Below, piece by piece: positions 62,916-64,000 of a stretch of DNA of 64,000 nucleotides (the first letter of the stretch is position 1; the number at the start of each line of letters is the position of its first letter). The stretch is taken from positions 1 through 64,000 of the forward strand of contig JADKGC010000003.1 of NCBI GenBank assembly GCA_016717205.1. Reading direction: 5' to 3'. The position numbers and the translations under genes are program-made. A model generated the notes under the pieces. The model was not told the DNA's origin, did not search any database, and worked only from the letters and a program-made list of their open reading frames with translations. The stretch comes from Candidatus Flexifilum breve (GTDB lineage: Bacteria; Chloroflexota; Anaerolineae; Aggregatilineales; Phototrophicaceae).

Positions 62916-64000
62916 TGGAACGTCAACAATCGCGGGTTTACGAAGCCCAACTTCGCTTGGCCGCGCATTATGTGATGGTCGTGTGCAAGGCCTGTCAAGA
63001 CTACCTGCGCGGGTTTGAAGGCAGCGTCGCCGCGGTCCTGGCCTTCAATGCGGAACGGGTACAAATCGAAAAGTCAGCGGCGTGGCTGCTCGACCATATT
63101 GACCACCCGGAGGCTGCGCGGTTATTTGTGCAGATGGTGCGCGACGGCTATCAACTGCTGTATACCTCGGTTCCTGATGAAGATCTCCAGCGGTGGTTGC
63201 AGCAGTCGCTGCAAGCCGCTGAGCAGTTAGGTGACGTCAGCGCCCAAGCGAAACATCTATACGCCCTCGGTTGGTCACTGAACCGAAAAGGTGATGTGCA
63301 GAGGAGCTATCGCCTTATTGAAGATGCTTACGCGCGTGCGGAAGCAGTTGGTGATGCTCCACTGATGTCGGCAATCTTGGTTGTCCGCGCTGATCTGGCG
63401 CGGCGGCGTGGGGAGCTGGCAGCGGCCGCGGAGTATCGGGAACGCGCCCACGCTATCCGCCGTGACTTGGGCGATGCACTGGGCATCCACCATTATTTGT
63501 ACGAAAAAGGCGACCGCGCCGCTGCCGACGGTCGCTTGGATGAAGCCCTCCAGTATTATGAGCAAGCGTATAATCGGGCCGTCAAAGCAGGCGGTTACCG
63601 CGAAATCGCCCGCGTCCTCACCAGTATCGGCCTCATTTACAATCGACAGGGTCGGCATACCGACGCTCTCGCGGTCTACGAGCAAGCGCTGGAGTTTTCG
63701 CAGCGCATCCAGTTCCCGCCCGTGATTGTGTATACGCTGCATGCGCTCGCCAATACCAGCATTGCTATGAACAATCTTGACGCGGGGCAATCTTATTTGG
63801 AGCAGGCACTCGACTTGGCGGAACAGGCAAAACTAGAGGTCGTTCCCGACATTCTTGCCGAACTAGGTCACCTGGCCTACCGTTACGGCGCGCTCGAGGA
63901 AGCCCAGCAGTACCTCGACAGGGCGTTGGAAACGCATCGTGCACGAGAGAATAACTATAACATCAGCGGGGATTTAGCCTATCTTGCACTCGTGTACGCC
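62915..64000 (+). CDS. TPR-repeat protein coupled to the AfsR-like regulator (runs off the window)
   Basis: ATG 62915 overlaps the regulator stop (TGATG); the frame is open to the window end (362 codons). It contains TPR units such as ADGRLDEALQYYEQAYNRAV, GLIYNRQGRHTDALAVYEQA and YGALEEAQQYLDRALETHRA. In most AfsR-type proteins this TPR domain is fused to the NB-ARC part, so the split is either a real coupled gene pair or a one-base frameshift. Confidence 0.85.
   Translation, partial: MERQQSRVYEAQLRLAAHYVMVVCKACQDYLRGFEGSVAAVLAFNAERVQIEKSAAWLLDHIDHPEAARLFVQMVRDGYQLLYTSVPDEDLQRWLQQSLQAAEQLGDVSAQAKHLYALGWSLNRKGDVQRSYRLIEDAYARAEAVGDAPLMSAILVVRADLARRRGELAAAAEYRERAHAIRRDLGDALGIHHYLYEKGDRAAADGRLDEALQYYEQAYNRAVKAGGYREIARVLTSIGLIYNRQGRHTDALAVYEQALEFSQRIQFPPVIVYTLHALANTSIAMNNLDAGQSYLEQALDLAEQAKLEVVPDILAELGHLAYRYGALEEAQQYLDRALETHRARENNYNISGDLAYLALVYA

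Noticed and set aside
1..64000. CRISPR array, rRNA or tRNA genes, prophage structural genes
   Set aside because: No regularly spaced repeats, no rRNA-like segments, no convincing tRNA cloverleaf and no capsid, tail or terminase genes were seen by eye.

Overview
The window is most likely from a Chloroflexota (Anaerolineae-like) bacterium. The evidence is the mix of gene families: two-permease CUT1 sugar transporters without a local ATPase, LacI and GntR regulators, MalT-like LuxR and AfsR-like regulators, FAD-dependent oxidoreductases beside glycosidases, and a TIR-NACHT protein ending in an FGE-sulfatase domain. The assignment is inferred from protein style only; no rRNA or marker gene is present.

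1-24.9 kb is a carbohydrate utilisation region. A minus-strand block holds a Tat-exported solute-binding protein, two permeases and a GntR/FadR-type regulator. It faces a plus-strand operon (4306-14407) whose promoter carries a FadR-type operator between -35 and -10. That operon encodes an unidentified large enzyme, an aldo/keto reductase, an RraA-like aldolase, a fuconolactonase-like amidohydrolase, an Asp-box propeller protein, a trehalase-like enzyme and a GH3 glucosidase. Together they suggest non-phosphorylative breakdown of a fucose-like sugar. A second minus-strand block (21492-14492) is a LacI regulator, a solute-binding protein, two permeases, a flavoprotein and a GH43-like propeller. 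A second LacI regulator faces a GH31 glycosidase. None of the enzymes has a signal peptide, so imported oligosaccharides are probably split in the cytoplasm.

25.0-33.1 kb has an insertion sequence, then a MalT-like LuxR regulator with the same palindrome (CTACCCG...GGGTAG) before its two neighbouring transcription units: SRPBCC plus YrdB, and a small membrane protein plus a secreted alpha/beta hydrolase.

33.3-55.6 kb looks like a genomic island. It is bracketed by two diverged direct copies of the 3' part of a primase-helicase gene. It contains ParA, ParB and a primase-helicase with a parS-like palindrome, remnants of transposases and a serine recombinase, and an AT-richer array of immunity-type genes (HEAT, DUF1963/YwqG, SMI1/KNR4). 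It also holds a decayed Avd (DGR accessory) gene, a TIR-NACHT-FGE receptor whose C-terminus has the codon pattern of a DGR variable region, and a higher-GC cargo (solute-binding protein, two permeases, tyrosine phosphatase, metallophosphoesterase).

55.8-64 kb is a compact, tightly coupled cluster: a glycosyltransferase, an FkbM methyltransferase, a class I isoprenoid-synthase-like protein, a 66-aa Nif11-like peptide, an HExxH metallopeptidase and a geranylgeranyl-reductase-like flavoprotein. It is followed by an AfsR/SARP-type regulator and a coupled TPR protein that runs off the window. Three direct repeats with an exact 11-bp period sit just before the cluster, as expected for a SARP operator. 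This looks like an undescribed peptide/terpenoid/glycolipid pathway.

Several genes carry single-base frameshifts, often in homopolymers. Some may be sequencing errors rather than real pseudogenes.
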